Assembly (NCBI GenBank): GCA_000702525.1
Contig: JNIN01000002.1
Location: 421,047-485,046, forward strand
Length of the DNA stretch: 64,000 nt
Source of the DNA: Lachnospiraceae bacterium AC2012
GTDB taxonomy: Bacteria; Bacillota; Clostridia; Lachnospirales; Lachnospiraceae
Reading direction: 5' to 3'
Positions 26,635-37,636 of the stretch are shown here, piece after piece. The position numbers and the translations under genes are program-made. The stretch's first letter is position 1, and each line of letters opens with the position of its first letter. Under the pieces are notes generated by a model. It saw only the letters and a list, made by a program, of their open reading frames with translations. It did not search any database and was not told where the DNA came from.

Positions 26635-27818
26635 CCCACAACCAGTGCAAAGTAAGGCCACTCCCAGATAATATCTTCAAAGCTGTTTTCCAGATATTCT
26701 TCGATGTCGGCCTCGCTATATCCCGTCATTCGGAAAATCATCGTAGCAATCAGCATGGAATTGGCAGCTGTTTCTCCAGATGCGCTGGCTTTGTCTCTGG
26801 ATTTCAGCCAATTCAGGAACATTGCTTGTTTATATACGGCATGTGTCATGGCAATCCATTGAAGTTTTAAAACCATAGAATACAAATCGCCGCCTGGAAT
26901 GAGGCAGGTGGAATAGATTTCTTCGCAGAGAATATTGCGATGATGGCGCTCGTTTGATTTCCAGATTTGCTGGAATTCCTCGAGCGCTTTTTCTATGCCA
27001 TTGACAGAAGTTGTCGATTCCATTTCCTTTGCCGATTTGTATAGCGATTCTAACCATTGCCGATACATCCCTTGGTTTCTATAGTTTTCGGATAAATCCA
27101 GTAGCAATTCATTCTGCTCGAACATAGAATCCATAGGAGCGGATTCATTTCTGGAAATCTCTGTAACCAATTGGTCGTAGAGATTGTGCTTCTTATAATG
27201 TTCAAAAAAGGAATCCGTAAGCCTGTCATCAACATAGGTTTCGTACAAATCAAGCGCAAAAAAGAAGATGATTTTCAGCGCGAGTTCCGTAGAAACGGGA
27301 TGGGAATTCTTGGAAATGTTATCGCCCTGCAATATTTCCAGAAACCAGTCACGGATTTTGAAGAAAAGCTCCTGGCATGGTTCTGGTTCCTCGGCTGGAT
27401 GCGAGAATGGGATTGGCTGGTTTGATTTTTCTATTTCAAATCGTTTCAGATTCCATACGGTATCAAAGACTTCCGGGCAGGCAATAGAAAGCGTTTCTTC
27501 CGTTCTTTCATCAAATACATGCCATTCACGTGGGAAGGTGTGACAAGTGTTGGAGAGACTTTCTTCGCCGTGAGCTTTCACCATGTTACAAAGGTGTGAT
27601 TCGTCTAAAAATGGGCAGAGTCCGTCTGCATTTAGCTGGATCTGTCCATCGGTGACGTAATCTGCTGGAGAGATGGTGCAGCCGGGCAAACGAAGGCGTT
27701 GCCATTTCTTTAGAGTTTTCGAATCCACGCCAATCGCCCACTCACGACAACAGGTGAAGGCGCAGTCGCTGCCGATACATTTGAAATTTTTATAATAACT
27801 TGGACGGTAGAAGGTCAT
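26631..27818 (-). CDS. fliB: FliB-like flagellin lysine N-methylase
   Basis: The 395-residue protein begins MTFYRPSYYKNFKCIGSDC and has the Cys-rich N-terminus of FliB (C14, C19, C23 and C24 region, then LCPFLD, HLCNMV and NTCHTFPREW). FliB modifies flagellin lysines using SAM, and the cysteines probably hold an iron-sulfur cluster. The start at 27818 follows AAGGAG; a longer frame to 27902 would run into the neighbouring gene. No flagellar genes are in the window. Some members in non-motile bacteria may modify other targets. It is preceded by a small membrane protein gene in the same direction. Confidence 0.85.
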   Translation of the reverse strand: MTFYRPSYYKNFKCIGSDCAFTCCREWAIGVDSKTLKKWQRLRLPGCTISPADYVTDGQIQLNADGLCPFLDESHLCNMVKAHGEESLSNTCHTFPREWHVFDERTEETLSIACPEVFDTVWNLKRFEIEKSNQPIPFSHPAEEPEPCQELFFKIRDWFLEILQGDNISKNSHPVSTELALKIIFFFALDLYETYVDDRLTDSFFEHYKKHNLYDQLVTEISRNESAPMDSMFEQNELLLDLSENYRNQGMYRQWLESLYKSAKEMESTTSVNGIEKALEEFQQIWKSNERHHRNILCEEIYSTCLIPGGDLYSMVLKLQWIAMTHAVYKQAMFLNWLKSRDKASASGETAANSMLIATMIFRMTGYSEADIEEYLENSFEDIIWEWPYFALVVG

Positions 27819-27843
27819 AGTATGGCTCCTTTTTGAATGAATC

Positions 27844-28068
27844 TTATTTCGATGTTTTGGTAGGTTCATCTGTAGAATTCTCGGAATCATCAGAGAAGTC
27901 ACTTTGCATACGTCCGGTCATGATACGAATCGTTCCCATGTAGGCGCCACCAAAAAGAATGCCGAGTAGAATGCCGATCGGGCTTTTCAGTATGATGGAA
28001 AATACAACTGCCCAAAGCAGTGCCATAGAGATGCCAAAGATCATGACTTGTTTTTTTGTTCTTTTCAT
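27844..28068 (-). CDS. Small two-helix membrane protein
   Basis: The 74-residue protein has a positively charged start (MKRTKKQ), two hydrophobic helices (about 8-26 and 30-48) and an acidic Ser/Asp-rich tail (SDFSDDSENSTDEPTKTSK). It lies 25 bases upstream of fliB on the same strand and probably shares its transcript. No function can be assigned. Confidence 0.65.
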   Translation of the reverse strand: MKRTKKQVMIFGISMALLWAVVFSIILKSPIGILLGILFGGAYMGTIRIMTGRMQSDFSDDSENSTDEPTKTSK

Positions 28069-28193
28069 TAGAGTTACCCCTTGCTTCTAAAATCTAGTTC
28101 TTATTTTAATGTCTATAGAAAAGAATGTCACGCGGAAACTGGTGTGGAATTTTTGGAGTTTTATGTACAATTCTACAGATGAGGCGGATGAGT

Positions 28194-28241
28194 GGTGGAT
28201 AACGTATCCGGGTGTTACAAGTTAGCCATTTCTGTGGATAA
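28194..28241. promoter_or_regulatory. Two DnaA-box-like sites in the region upstream of HU
   Basis: TGTGGATAA (28233-28241) is a perfect DnaA box and GGTGGATAA (28194-28202) matches at eight of nine positions, same orientation, 39 bases apart. The 334-base gap between the small membrane gene and HU otherwise holds only AT-rich sequence and the HU promoter. Confidence 0.4.
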
Positions 28242-28339
28242 CTAGCAAATTGAGTATAAAATTAGCATAATTTAACTTAATTGTCAGATATAAAAATGAG
28301 AAAAAGTGCGAAAAACCTTGATTTTTCTTGATTTTCCGG

Positions 28340-28368
28340 TTGTCAGACACCTTGAAATATAGTAAACT
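28340..28368 (+). promoter_or_regulatory. Sigma-A promoter of the HU gene
   Basis: TTGTCA (28340-28345) and TAAACT (28363-28368) are 17 bases apart, 35 bases before the ATG at 28403. Confidence 0.7.
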
Positions 28369-28402
28369 CGTTTAGTAACAATTTTCGGGAGGAAAATAAA
28401 TT

Positions 28403-28675
28403 ATGAATAAAACAGAATTAATTGCAGCAGTTGCAAACAAGACAGGTCTTTCTAAGAAGGACGCAGAAGGTGCTGTAAAGGCTTTCACAGATGTAGTAGC
28501 AGAAGAACTTAAGAAGGGTGAAAAGGTTCAGTTAGTTGGATTCGGTACTTTCGAAGTTTCTGAAAGAGCTGCTCGTACAGGTAGAAATCCTCAGACAGGT
28601 GCTGAAATGCAGATTCCTGCTTCTAAGGCTCCTAAGTTCAAGGCTGGTAAGGCTTTAAAGGATTCTTTAAACTAA
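28403..28675 (+). CDS. hup: DNA-binding protein HU
   Basis: The 90-residue protein starts [20 protein letters not shown] and has the HU arm sequence [20 protein letters not shown] with the intercalating Pro. It forms dimers that bend and compact DNA. GGGAGG precedes the ATG, and the codons (CTT, AAG, GCT, GTA) are those of a highly expressed gene. It is monocistronic, with its own promoter and terminator. Confidence 0.97.
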   Translation: MNKTELIAAVANKTGLSKKDAEGAVKAFTDVVAEELKKGEKVQLVGFGTFEVSERAARTGRNPQTGAEMQIPASKAPKFKAGKALKDSLN

Positions 28676-28697
28676 TTTCATTTGGATTAGTAATCAT

Positions 28698-28726
28698 GAC
28701 CACGGTTTCGACCGTGGTCTTTTTTG
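28698..28726 (+). terminator. Terminator of the HU gene
   Basis: GACCACGGT (28698-28706), a TTCG tetraloop and ACCGTGGTC (28711-28719), followed by T residues. Confidence 0.95.
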
Positions 28727-28774
28727 ATATAATGATGGAAAAATCAAGATATTTAATATGGATATTACAAGGAA

Positions 28775-29635
28775 ATGGGTGTTTACGATATGGAGCAGAA
28801 CAAGAAAGTAATCGTATTTGATTTGGATGATACACTGTATGACCTGTGCTGGCCGTTTCAAATGGCGGTGGAAAAATATTATGCGAAGTGCATGGGGATA
28901 CAGAAAACAGAATTAAAAAAGTATTTAGCAGAAGAGGACTTTCGAGAGGAAAGTGGGAAAGAAGCGGAGGCGCGACGTGCCATTTCCAAAATCGAAGAGG
29001 TATTTCTGGCGAGCCGAAAGCACAGCGATGATATCTTCCCGGATTGGACAGCGAATCGTGTGACATCGGACGATATGTATGCCTATCGAAATCAGCATGC
29101 GTTCTTGGATTTTGGAATCGAGCTAACGCGTGACGAGGCTTTGGAGATTCAGAGCTATTATAAAGAGTTCCAAGCAGAGATTTCGCTTACGGAAGACGTA
29201 AAAGAGATGCTGACATATTTAAAGGAGAAGGGCATTAAGATGGGAATTATCTCCAATGGAGGCGGCGAACATCAATGGGCTAAGATTCGTACCCTTGGAC
29301 TTACAGAATGGATTCCGGAGGCGAATATCATGATTTCAGGGGATGTTGGTGCGGCGAAACCGGATGCAAAGATCTTTGATTTCGCTAGATGGAAGATGAA
29401 GATTCCAAGAGACGATGCCTGGTATATTGGTGATACCTTTGCAAATGATATTGTTGGAGCTTGTAATGCAGGTTGGCATTCTGTATGGGTGAACCGCAGA
29501 GGGAATGCGATGCCAGGAGAGGAATCGGTGCTCGGAGCGGCAGTTGTCGAGCGTAGCGGTGCGGTACCAGACAAGGTGGTTACGACGGAGAAGGAGATGT
29601 GCGAATTTGTACGGAAGCTGATTTGCGGGGAGTGA
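28775..29635 (+). CDS. HAD superfamily hydrolase
   Basis: The 286-residue protein has motif I VIVFDLDDTLYDL, a helical cap, motif II MGIISNGGG, motif III AAKPDAKIFDFA (Lys) and motif IV AWYIGDTFANDIVGA. It is a HAD-IA phosphatase related to the YjjG/pyrophosphatase-like branch. The substrate is unknown. The ATG at 28775 is very close to AAGGAA; an in-frame ATG at 28790 gives a more usual MEQNKK start and is an alternative. Confidence 0.83.
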   Translation: MGVYDMEQNKKVIVFDLDDTLYDLCWPFQMAVEKYYAKCMGIQKTELKKYLAEEDFREESGKEAEARRAISKIEEVFLASRKHSDDIFPDWTANRVTSDDMYAYRNQHAFLDFGIELTRDEALEIQSYYKEFQAEISLTEDVKEMLTYLKEKGIKMGIISNGGGEHQWAKIRTLGLTEWIPEANIMISGDVGAAKPDAKIFDFARWKMKIPRDDAWYIGDTFANDIVGACNAGWHSVWVNRRGNAMPGEESVLGAAVVERSGAVPDKVVTTEKEMCEFVRKLICGE

Positions 29636-29737
29636 TTTCGGGGATAGCGAAGAAGATAGTGGAAGTTTCGTGTCCAACTTTCGATAGTTTTTGAGCACGC
29701 TTGCCGAAATTACAGAAAAACGCAGCGGAACCCTTAA

Positions 29738-31210
<1,473 letters not shown>

Positions 31211-31251
31211 AAGCAGAAATCTAGTATAAATAGAAGAGTAAAAGGAATAAT

Positions 31252-31303
31252 AAAAGGCGGTTTGGACTGCAATCATTGAATTGCATATTCCAAATCGCCT
31301 TTG
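31252..31303 (+). terminator. Terminator of the GH1 gene
   Basis: AAAGGCGGTTTGGA pairs with TCCAAATCGCCTTT, with an inner TGCAAT/ATTGCA stem, then T residues. The reverse orientation could also help end the tryptophanyl-tRNA synthetase gene. Confidence 0.85.
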
Positions 31304-31321
31304 TTATGTCATATAGATGAC

Positions 31322-31347
31322 AAACTAGTTATTAAAACTAGTTATTA
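31322..31347. repeat. 13-bp tandem duplication spanning the trpS stop
   Basis: AAACTAGTTATTA occurs twice in direct succession (31322-31334, 31335-31347). The second copy includes the last codons and stop of trpS on the minus strand. Confidence 0.8.
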
Positions 31348-32438
31348 AATTTCTCTTCCCAATCTTTTACAATCGAGCCATCTTTGAAGTAGTCGATACG
31401 CATCTCTGTGCGAACCTGCTCCAGTGTTTCATTAGCCTTTTCTGCAGCTTTTAATGTGCCTTCGCGAAGGATTTCGTAAACTTCAGGGATACGCTGCTCC
31501 CAGTTGTGACGTTCTTCACGAATTGGTGTAAGCATTTCTTCCAGAACCTTGATTAAGAACTTCTTACACTTCACATCGCCAAGACCACCCTTAGCGTAGT
31601 GTTCCTTCATTTCGTCTAAGCAGCTGTAATCTGGAAGATATTCGGCAAACTGCTCGTCACGGCTGAAGGCATCTAAGTAAGTAAATACCATGTTACCTTC
31701 GACATGTCCAGGGTCTGCGACATTGACATGTGTAGGGTCAGTGTACATACTCATAACCTGCTTCTTTACCGTTTCCGGATCATCGGAAAGATAGATACAG
31801 TTGCCAAGAGATTTACTCATCTTTGCTTTTCCATCGATACCAGGGAGACGAAGCTGCGCCTTGGCTTCTGGAAGTAAAATCTTAGGTTCTACAAGAACGT
31901 CACCGTAAGTGCTGTTGAATTTACGAACGATTTCACGCGTCTGTTCCAACATTGGTTCCTGGTCTTCGCCAGCTGGTACGGTAGTTGCTTTGAAAGCTGT
32001 GATATCTGCAGCCTGTGAAACAGGATAGGTGAAAAATCCTGCTGGAAGTCCTTCGTTATCGAATCCGCGCATCTGGATTTCACTCTTAACGGTAGGATTT
32101 CTTGATAATCTAGCGGTTGTAACCAGATTCATGTAATAGAAAGTTAATGCATGAAGTGCTGGAACGCCGGACTGCAGGAAAATCGTTGATTTGCTAGGAT
32201 CAATACCAACAGATAAGTAATCGAGTGCAACTTCAATGATGTTGTCACGGATCTTCTGTGGATTGTCTGCGTTATCTGTAAGCGCCTGATCATCGGCGAT
32301 CATAATGTTTATTTCATCGTATTCTCCAGAGTTCTGTAACTCTACTCTACGCTTTAATGAGCCAACATAGTGTCCTAAGTGCAATCTGCCTGTAGGACGG
32401 TCCCCTGTGAGAATAATTTTCTTATTCTGTTCTGCCAA
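31338..32438 (-). CDS. trpS: Tryptophan-tRNA ligase
   Basis: The 366-residue class I synthetase has the HIGH-type motif HLGH at 20-23 and KMSKS at 206-210. Tryptophan-pocket segments include MIADDQALTDNADNP and PAGEDQEPMLEQTREI. It charges tRNA-Trp. The length and KMSKSLGN sequence fit the longer TrpRS II-like clade found in several Firmicutes. GGAGG precedes the ATG. The upstream 270 bases show no recognisable T-box. Confidence 0.95.
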   Translation of the reverse strand: MAEQNKKIILTGDRPTGRLHLGHYVGSLKRRVELQNSGEYDEINIMIADDQALTDNADNPQKIRDNIIEVALDYLSVGIDPSKSTIFLQSGVPALHALTFYYMNLVTTARLSRNPTVKSEIQMRGFDNEGLPAGFFTYPVSQAADITAFKATTVPAGEDQEPMLEQTREIVRKFNSTYGDVLVEPKILLPEAKAQLRLPGIDGKAKMSKSLGNCIYLSDDPETVKKQVMSMYTDPTHVNVADPGHVEGNMVFTYLDAFSRDEQFAEYLPDYSCLDEMKEHYAKGGLGDVKCKKFLIKVLEEMLTPIREERHNWEQRIPEVYEILREGTLKAAEKANETLEQVRTEMRIDYFKDGSIVKDWEEKFNN

Positions 32439-32553
32439 AATAGAAACCTCCTCTAATTTCTCTGTCCTCTATCCTATCATAAAAAGCGTTTTCTGTCCTA
32501 AAAAAAGGAAATGTTCTTGCTGAAAAATTAGAAAGATGTTAGAATTCACTAAT

Positions 32554-32569
32554 GTTAGTTACGACTAAC
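32554..32569. promoter_or_regulatory. Inverted repeat between trpS and degV
   Basis: GTTAGT and ACTAAC are perfect 6-bp arms around TACG in the divergent intergenic region. A regulator site is possible but unproven. Confidence 0.3.
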
Positions 32570-32709
32570 CAAGCAAGGAGCACCAGTAGTAACGAGCGCT
32601 AAGATTTTTAAATAAAAATTTTACTTGCATTTTTCGTCGACACAAGGCATACTATTGTCCTGTAGTTTATTTAACTAAATAATTTTAAATAAAGATATGG
32701 AGAAATAGA

Positions 32710-33558
32710 ATGTCGATTAAGATTATTACAGATTCTGGAAGTGAATTTACACCCGAAGAAGCAGAGCAGAGAGGCTTGATTCTATTGCCAATCAATGTTC
32801 GTTTTGATCAGGAGGAATACCAGGCAGGTTTTAACCTTACAAATGATGAATTTTACGACAAATTAGTTGAGACAGATACATTACCAAAGACCAGTGCCAT
32901 TGCACCGGGGATTTACGATGAAACATTTGAAGCAATCCAGGAAGCTGGGGATGAAGCAATTTATATCAGTATTACATCCGAGCTTTCCGGAACGATGCAA
33001 TCCGCGTTGATTGCGCAGGAAGACTATGAGGATTGCATCTCTATTGTAGATAGCCGTCTTGCTGCTGCAGGGCAGTATATTCTGGTAGAACAGGCATTGA
33101 TGTATGTCAGTCAGGGTCTGTCCCGTCAGGAGATTGTAGAACGTCTGGAAGAAGATCGCGAACATATCAAGGTCATCGCGCTTTTAGATACGCTCGAGTA
33201 TTTGAAGAAGGGCGGTAGAATCAATGCAGCGACTGCGGCAATCGGTAATATGCTGTCGATTAAGCCGGTTGTTATATTTGATGAAGGCATTGTAAAACTG
33301 TTTGGTAAGGCAAAGGGTTCGAAGAATGGACAGAATAAGTTGATGCAGTTTGTACGTGATCATGGTGGAATCAACTTTGATAGACCATTTGCGCTTTTTT
33401 ATTCCGGATATTCGGATGCATTGCTTCAGAAATATATCGAAGACAGTTATGAACTTTATAAGGAATACTCTCATGAACTCCCAGTGATTCAGGCGGGACC
33501 GGTGATCGGAACCTATGCAGGACCTGGGGCAATCGGATTTGCGTTCTTTGAGAAATAA
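32710..33558 (+). CDS. DegV family fatty-acid-binding protein
   Basis: The 282-residue protein starts IKIITDSGSEFTPEEAEQRG. It contains KTSAIAPGIYDETF, ISITSELSGTMQSAL and VIALLDTLEYLKKGGRI, the hallmark segments of DegV/FakB proteins. FakB proteins present fatty acids to the kinase FakA for phosphorylation and entry into phospholipid synthesis. No fakA is adjacent. GGAGA precedes the ATG. Confidence 0.93.
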   Translation: MSIKIITDSGSEFTPEEAEQRGLILLPINVRFDQEEYQAGFNLTNDEFYDKLVETDTLPKTSAIAPGIYDETFEAIQEAGDEAIYISITSELSGTMQSALIAQEDYEDCISIVDSRLAAAGQYILVEQALMYVSQGLSRQEIVERLEEDREHIKVIALLDTLEYLKKGGRINAATAAIGNMLSIKPVVIFDEGIVKLFGKAKGSKNGQNKLMQFVRDHGGINFDRPFALFYSGYSDALLQKYIEDSYELYKEYSHELPVIQAGPVIGTYAGPGAIGFAFFEK

Positions 33559-33571
33559 GAGAGTGGATGAG

Positions 33572-33606
33572 ATAAGCAGGTTGCCGATGAGCAATCTGCT
33601 TATTTT
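33572..33606 (+). terminator. Terminator of degV
   Basis: ATAAGCAGGTTGC pairs with GCAATCTGCTTAT (one G-T pair), followed by TTTT. Confidence 0.75.
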
Positions 33607-33622
33607 GCTGTTAAAAAAGGGG

Positions 33623-33645
33623 TTCGGAAATGTGACATTTCCGAA
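33623..33645. promoter_or_regulatory. Perfect 23-bp palindrome upstream of the chemoreceptor gene
   Basis: TTCGGAAATGT, a central G and ACATTTCCGAA form a perfect inverted repeat. There is no T run after it, so an operator is as likely as a hairpin. Confidence 0.5.
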
Positions 33646-33772
33646 TATTAAAAACATCTGATTCTCGTTAAATTTTGTTGAAATCAAGCGGTAGGTATGG
33701 TAACTTAAAACCTGTATATTCGAATGGGGAGAGAGCTACAAGTTTTATTAAGCATGAGGAGAAACGTTCGAA

Positions 33773-35491
33773 ATGAGAAAGAAGAAAAAAGACCAGAAGC
33801 CAAAAAAACTGATGGCGAGCATTGTTACGAAGTCAGTGGGTGCGATTCTTGTTGTATCACTGATTATGGCTGTTGTAGGGGTTATTGCTGTACGTCATGC
33901 ATACACAAAATTGTATGAAGAGGAATTAATTGCTGCAACAAATCTGCTTCGTGATAAGTATGATGGAATTGCAGGAGATTGGAGTGTAACAGGAGAAAAT
34001 CTCTACAAGGGTCATTACAATGTATCATCCGATATTGATACGATGGATGAGCTGAAAGAGCAGACAGGCCTGGATTACACGATTTTTTATGGAAATGTAA
34101 GTATGGCATCTTCTTTGATTTTGCCGGATGGAACAAGAGCTGTTGGAACAGAAGCGACAGACGATATCACATCTGCAGTATATAAAGATGGAGAAGAGGT
34201 ATATCTTGAAAATATTGATATTCTTGGTATGCCTTATTACGGCTATTATGTGCCACTTTACGATGAGAGCGGTGCTGTGTGTGGTATGGCATTTGCCGGT
34301 CGTGAATCATCGGATTTATCCGGGGCGCTTTGGTCTGTATTTATCGTTTTACTGCTGATTGGTATGGCAGTTGCTGTGTTAACTTCTCTGGTTGGTGTTT
34401 TCTATTCTAAGAAGATGACAAGAGATATGAAGGATATGGCGGATGGTGTGACAACCATGACGACAGGCGACTTACATGTGCAGTTTATGGATGAAACTCT
34501 GGGACGTCCGGATGAAATCGGACAGATTGCACGTGAGACAGATAAATTACGTGATAAGCTGGCGAATGTTATCCAGGCGACAAAAGAGCTTGGACAGGCG
34601 CTTCTTATGGCTGGAAATGAATTAAATGAATCCAGTACACAGGCGGGACAGGCTGCAGATCAGGTTGCTTGTGCCGTAGAAGATATCGCAAAGGGTGCGA
34701 TGGCGCAGGCAGAACATACACAGGAAGCAGCGGAGAACATGGACGAAATGGGCATGAACATCGATAAGATCGCTGCAAATGCGGAAAACATGAATAACTA
34801 TTCCGAAGAGATGAGAGTTTCTTGCGATCAGACAGTAGAGGCTTTGAATCGTCTTTCCGAGCAGTCTGACGATACAGCGGTTGCTATCAGAAATATTGGC
34901 GATAGCATTCGTACAACGAATGAATCTGTTAATGCGATTGCAGAGGCTGCCGGTGCGATTGAAGGTATCGCAACACAGACAAACCTCCTTGCTTTAAATG
35001 CTTCGATTGAGGCTGCAAGAGCAGGTGAGCAGGGTCGTGGATTCGCCGTTGTCGCATCGGAAATTGGTGCACTTGCTGCACAGTCTAAGGATGCAACAAA
35101 GCGTATCGAGGAAATTGTAAAAGCTTTAGTAGAGCAGTCTGAAGAAAATATTACAACGATGCAGGGATTAGACGAAGGTATGACTCTGCAGATGGAACAG
35201 TTGGATAATACAAAGAACAATATGAATTCTATGGCTGCCAATGTAAATAACGTATCTGATGGTATGGAAGAAGTTGCGGAAAGCATTGAACATCTGAAGA
35301 AAGCTAAGGATGCCATGGTTGAAATCGTGGAAGGACTTTCTGCGATTTCCGAAGAAAATGCAGCAAGTACAGAAGAGACAAATGCTTCTGTGCAGGAATT
35401 GGATTCTACTTTTGAATTGATTTCCGGTGCCGCTGAAACACTGGCATTTATGGCGCAGGATCTTGAAAATACAGTATCCTTCTTCCATTAA
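33773..35491 (+). CDS. Methyl-accepting chemotaxis protein
   Basis: The 572-residue receptor has a first membrane helix at about 20-42, an extracellular single-Cache-like domain (about 45-180, with [20 protein letters not shown]), a second helix at about 185-210, a HAMP region and a long coiled-coil signalling domain. The signature [20 protein letters not shown] and [20 protein letters not shown] define the CheA/CheW contact tip. There is no C-terminal pentapeptide for CheR/CheB docking. The ligand is unknown. FliB at 26631 also hints at motility. The helicase gene follows by 19 bases. Confidence 0.94.
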   Translation: MRKKKKDQKPKKLMASIVTKSVGAILVVSLIMAVVGVIAVRHAYTKLYEEELIAATNLLRDKYDGIAGDWSVTGENLYKGHYNVSSDIDTMDELKEQTGLDYTIFYGNVSMASSLILPDGTRAVGTEATDDITSAVYKDGEEVYLENIDILGMPYYGYYVPLYDESGAVCGMAFAGRESSDLSGALWSVFIVLLLIGMAVAVLTSLVGVFYSKKMTRDMKDMADGVTTMTTGDLHVQFMDETLGRPDEIGQIARETDKLRDKLANVIQATKELGQALLMAGNELNESSTQAGQAADQVACAVEDIAKGAMAQAEHTQEAAENMDEMGMNIDKIAANAENMNNYSEEMRVSCDQTVEALNRLSEQSDDTAVAIRNIGDSIRTTNESVNAIAEAAGAIEGIATQTNLLALNASIEAARAGEQGRGFAVVASEIGALAAQSKDATKRIEEIVKALVEQSEENITTMQGLDEGMTLQMEQLDNTKNNMNSMAANVNNVSDGMEEVAESIEHLKKAKDAMVEIVEGLSAISEENAASTEETNASVQELDSTFELISGAAETLAFMAQDLENTVSFFH

Positions 35492-35510
35492 TTAGATTTG
35501 GAGTAAGAAT

Positions 35511-37358
35511 TTGGAATTTGATGAGTTTTTAGAAAGATTTCAGATAAAACTTAATAAACAGCAGAGAGAAGCAGTGCAGTCGGTGGATGCCCCTACACTG
35601 CTTCTTGCTGTCCCTGGAAGTGGTAAAACAACCGTGCTTGTAGCGCGCCTGGGCTATATGATTTACTGTCGTGACATCGCACCGGAGAAGATTTTGACGG
35701 TGACCTATACGGTTGCTGCGACGAAGGATATGCAGTCCCGCTTTGCCTCTATCTTCGGTTGGGAAATGGCACAGCGCCTGGAATTTCGAACGATCAATGG
35801 AATCTGTGCAAAGATTATTAACGCTTATGGTAAGGCGATTGGGCGTACACCATTTGAACTGGTTACAGACGAGATTTATCGAAGCCGCTTGTTAGCGGCA
35901 ATCTATCAGGATGCGACCAGACAGTTCCCGACGGAGAGTGATCTTCAAAATATCAGTGCAAAAATTACGTATATCAAGAACAGTATGTTGTCTCCGGATG
36001 AGATCATAGCGCTTGGAGAGGCGGAAGATCTTCCGCTTTATAAGATTTACAGGAATTATTGTGAGACGATGAAAGCCAATCATCTGATGGATTTCGACGA
36101 TCAGATGGTGTATGCGAGAACGATGCTAAAGAAGGGCAAAGAACTGCGGGAACATTTCCAGGAGAAGTACCAGTATATCTCGGTGGATGAGGCGCAGGAT
36201 ACCTCTAAGATACAGCACGAGATTATCCGCCTCTTAAGCGGTGAGAAGGATCGGATCTTCATGGTGGGCGACGAGGATCAGAGTATCTATGGATTCCGTG
36301 CGGCTTATCCGGAGGCGCTTTTGCATTTTGAGAAGGAGCATCCGGGAGCCCGAGTACTGCTGATGGAGGAGAATTTCCGCTCCGACCAGAAGATTGTGGA
36401 TGCGGCGAATCATTTCATTCAGAAGAATCAGCTTCGCCATCCGAAATCGATGTTTGCGGCGCGTCCGGGCGCAGAAGAGGTGCAGAAAATCGATCCGAAG
36501 GGACGACAGGGGCAGTATCGGTATCTTCTGGAAATGGCGCGTTCCTGCGACCGTGAGACAGCGATTCTCTATCGTGATAACGAGAGCATCTTGCCGGTGC
36601 TGGATTTGTTTGAGCGCGCAGGAATCGATTATCGGATTCGAAACGCAGATTTGACATTCTTTACACATCGCATTGTGACGGATATCAAGAACATCATCCG
36701 ATTTGCTATCGATCCGAAGGATACGGAGATCTTTCTACAGATTTACTACAAGATGAATCTGTATATGAGCAAGGCGACGGCAATCGAGGCTTGTCGCCTA
36801 TCGGTGGAGAAGGGCCTGCCGATTTTGGAAACGGCACTGCGCTTCTGTAGGATGTCACCGGGAACCCAGAAAAATGTCCGGGACGCGCAAAGTCGACTGA
36901 AGATGATTCTGCATGAGCCTGGAAATCGTGCGGTTTATGAGATTGTGCATTTCCTTGGATATTTTGATTATATGGAGAAGATGCATCTGAAGACGAATAA
37001 AGCACATATTCTGGAGTCGATTGCAAAAAATGAACCAAATCCGATAAGATTATTAGAGCGTTTGGATGAATTGGCTGATATAATAAAGAATAAGGCTTAT
37101 CATCGAGAAGCAAATATTATATTGAGTACGATTCACTCCAGCAAGGGATTGGAATATGATCGCGTCTTCCTGGTGGATGTAAAGGATGGAATCTTCCCGG
37201 AGACGGTGATTCGAGATCGTAAGCGGGCATCTAAGGACGACATTAAGACCTATGAAGAGGAGCGCCGCCTGTTCTATGTAGGGGCAACCCGTGCGAAGAA
37301 TACGCTGTGCATCTTCGATTTCAAAAGTAATGCAACGTTTACGACGGAGTTTCATTAG
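35511..37358 (+). CDS. UvrD/PcrA-like SF1 helicase
   Basis: The 615-residue protein has QQREAVQS (Q motif), LLAVPGSGKTTVLVARL (Walker A, 36-40 GSGKT), YISVDEAQDTSKIQHEI (motif II), MVGDEDQSIYGFRAA (motif III), MEENFRSDQKIV (motif IV) and a late STIHSSKGLEYDRVF plus RRLFYVGATRAKNTL (motifs V-VI). All ATPase/helicase motifs are present. It is about 100 residues shorter than PcrA, mostly in the 2B/C-terminal part. It should unwind DNA in repair. TTG start with GGAG upstream. A palindromic element begins six bases after the stop. Confidence 0.9.
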   Translation: MEFDEFLERFQIKLNKQQREAVQSVDAPTLLLAVPGSGKTTVLVARLGYMIYCRDIAPEKILTVTYTVAATKDMQSRFASIFGWEMAQRLEFRTINGICAKIINAYGKAIGRTPFELVTDEIYRSRLLAAIYQDATRQFPTESDLQNISAKITYIKNSMLSPDEIIALGEAEDLPLYKIYRNYCETMKANHLMDFDDQMVYARTMLKKGKELREHFQEKYQYISVDEAQDTSKIQHEIIRLLSGEKDRIFMVGDEDQSIYGFRAAYPEALLHFEKEHPGARVLLMEENFRSDQKIVDAANHFIQKNQLRHPKSMFAARPGAEEVQKIDPKGRQGQYRYLLEMARSCDRETAILYRDNESILPVLDLFERAGIDYRIRNADLTFFTHRIVTDIKNIIRFAIDPKDTEIFLQIYYKMNLYMSKATAIEACRLSVEKGLPILETALRFCRMSPGTQKNVRDAQSRLKMILHEPGNRAVYEIVHFLGYFDYMEKMHLKTNKAHILESIAKNEPNPIRLLERLDELADIIKNKAYHREANIILSTIHSSKGLEYDRVFLVDVKDGIFPETVIRDRKRASKDDIKTYEEERRLFYVGATRAKNTLCIFDFKSNATFTTEFH

Positions 37359-37363
37359 GGGGT

Positions 37364-37514
37364 GGGTGCGGGCATCCCTGTGTGTTTTCTCACACACGCT
37401 CTCGCTCTGTAAAATTCGTAGCGGACACTAAACTCGTCTCGCGCATGCGCGGACTCGTTAAGTGCCGACGGATTTTAAAGGTGTTTCGAAAATCACACAG
37501 GGATGCCCGCACCC
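37364..37514. repeat. Palindromic element copy A
   Basis: A perfect 21-bp outer stem (37364-37384 with 37494-37514, containing GCGGGCATCCC/GGGATGCCCGC) encloses a core. In the core, TAAAATTCGT (37410-37419) pairs with ACGGATTTTA (37468-37477) and a tip palindrome CGCGCATGCGCG lies at 37440-37451. The core (about 37404-37482) is repeated in reverse orientation in copy B. There is no coding frame of note. Confidence 0.85.
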
Positions 37515-37636
37515 CGCCAAAATTGGTGAGACCGCAATGAAAATAGCGAGGTGCTGGGAAAATTGCACAGGCCACTCCCACCCAATGAAGATCGGTATAT
37601 AACTGCTGATTTCTACAAGGATAGGCTGGATTGTGA

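Noticed and set aside
32439..32709. T-box riboswitch before trpS
   Set aside because: No T-box sequence or Stem I layout is visible on the minus strand, and the space is short.
35168..35488. Antisense frames within the chemoreceptor gene
   Set aside because: They are shadows of the coiled-coil coding region, without ribosome binding sites.
37515..37636. A gene between palindromic copies A and B
   Set aside because: No frame of useful length with a start signal is present.
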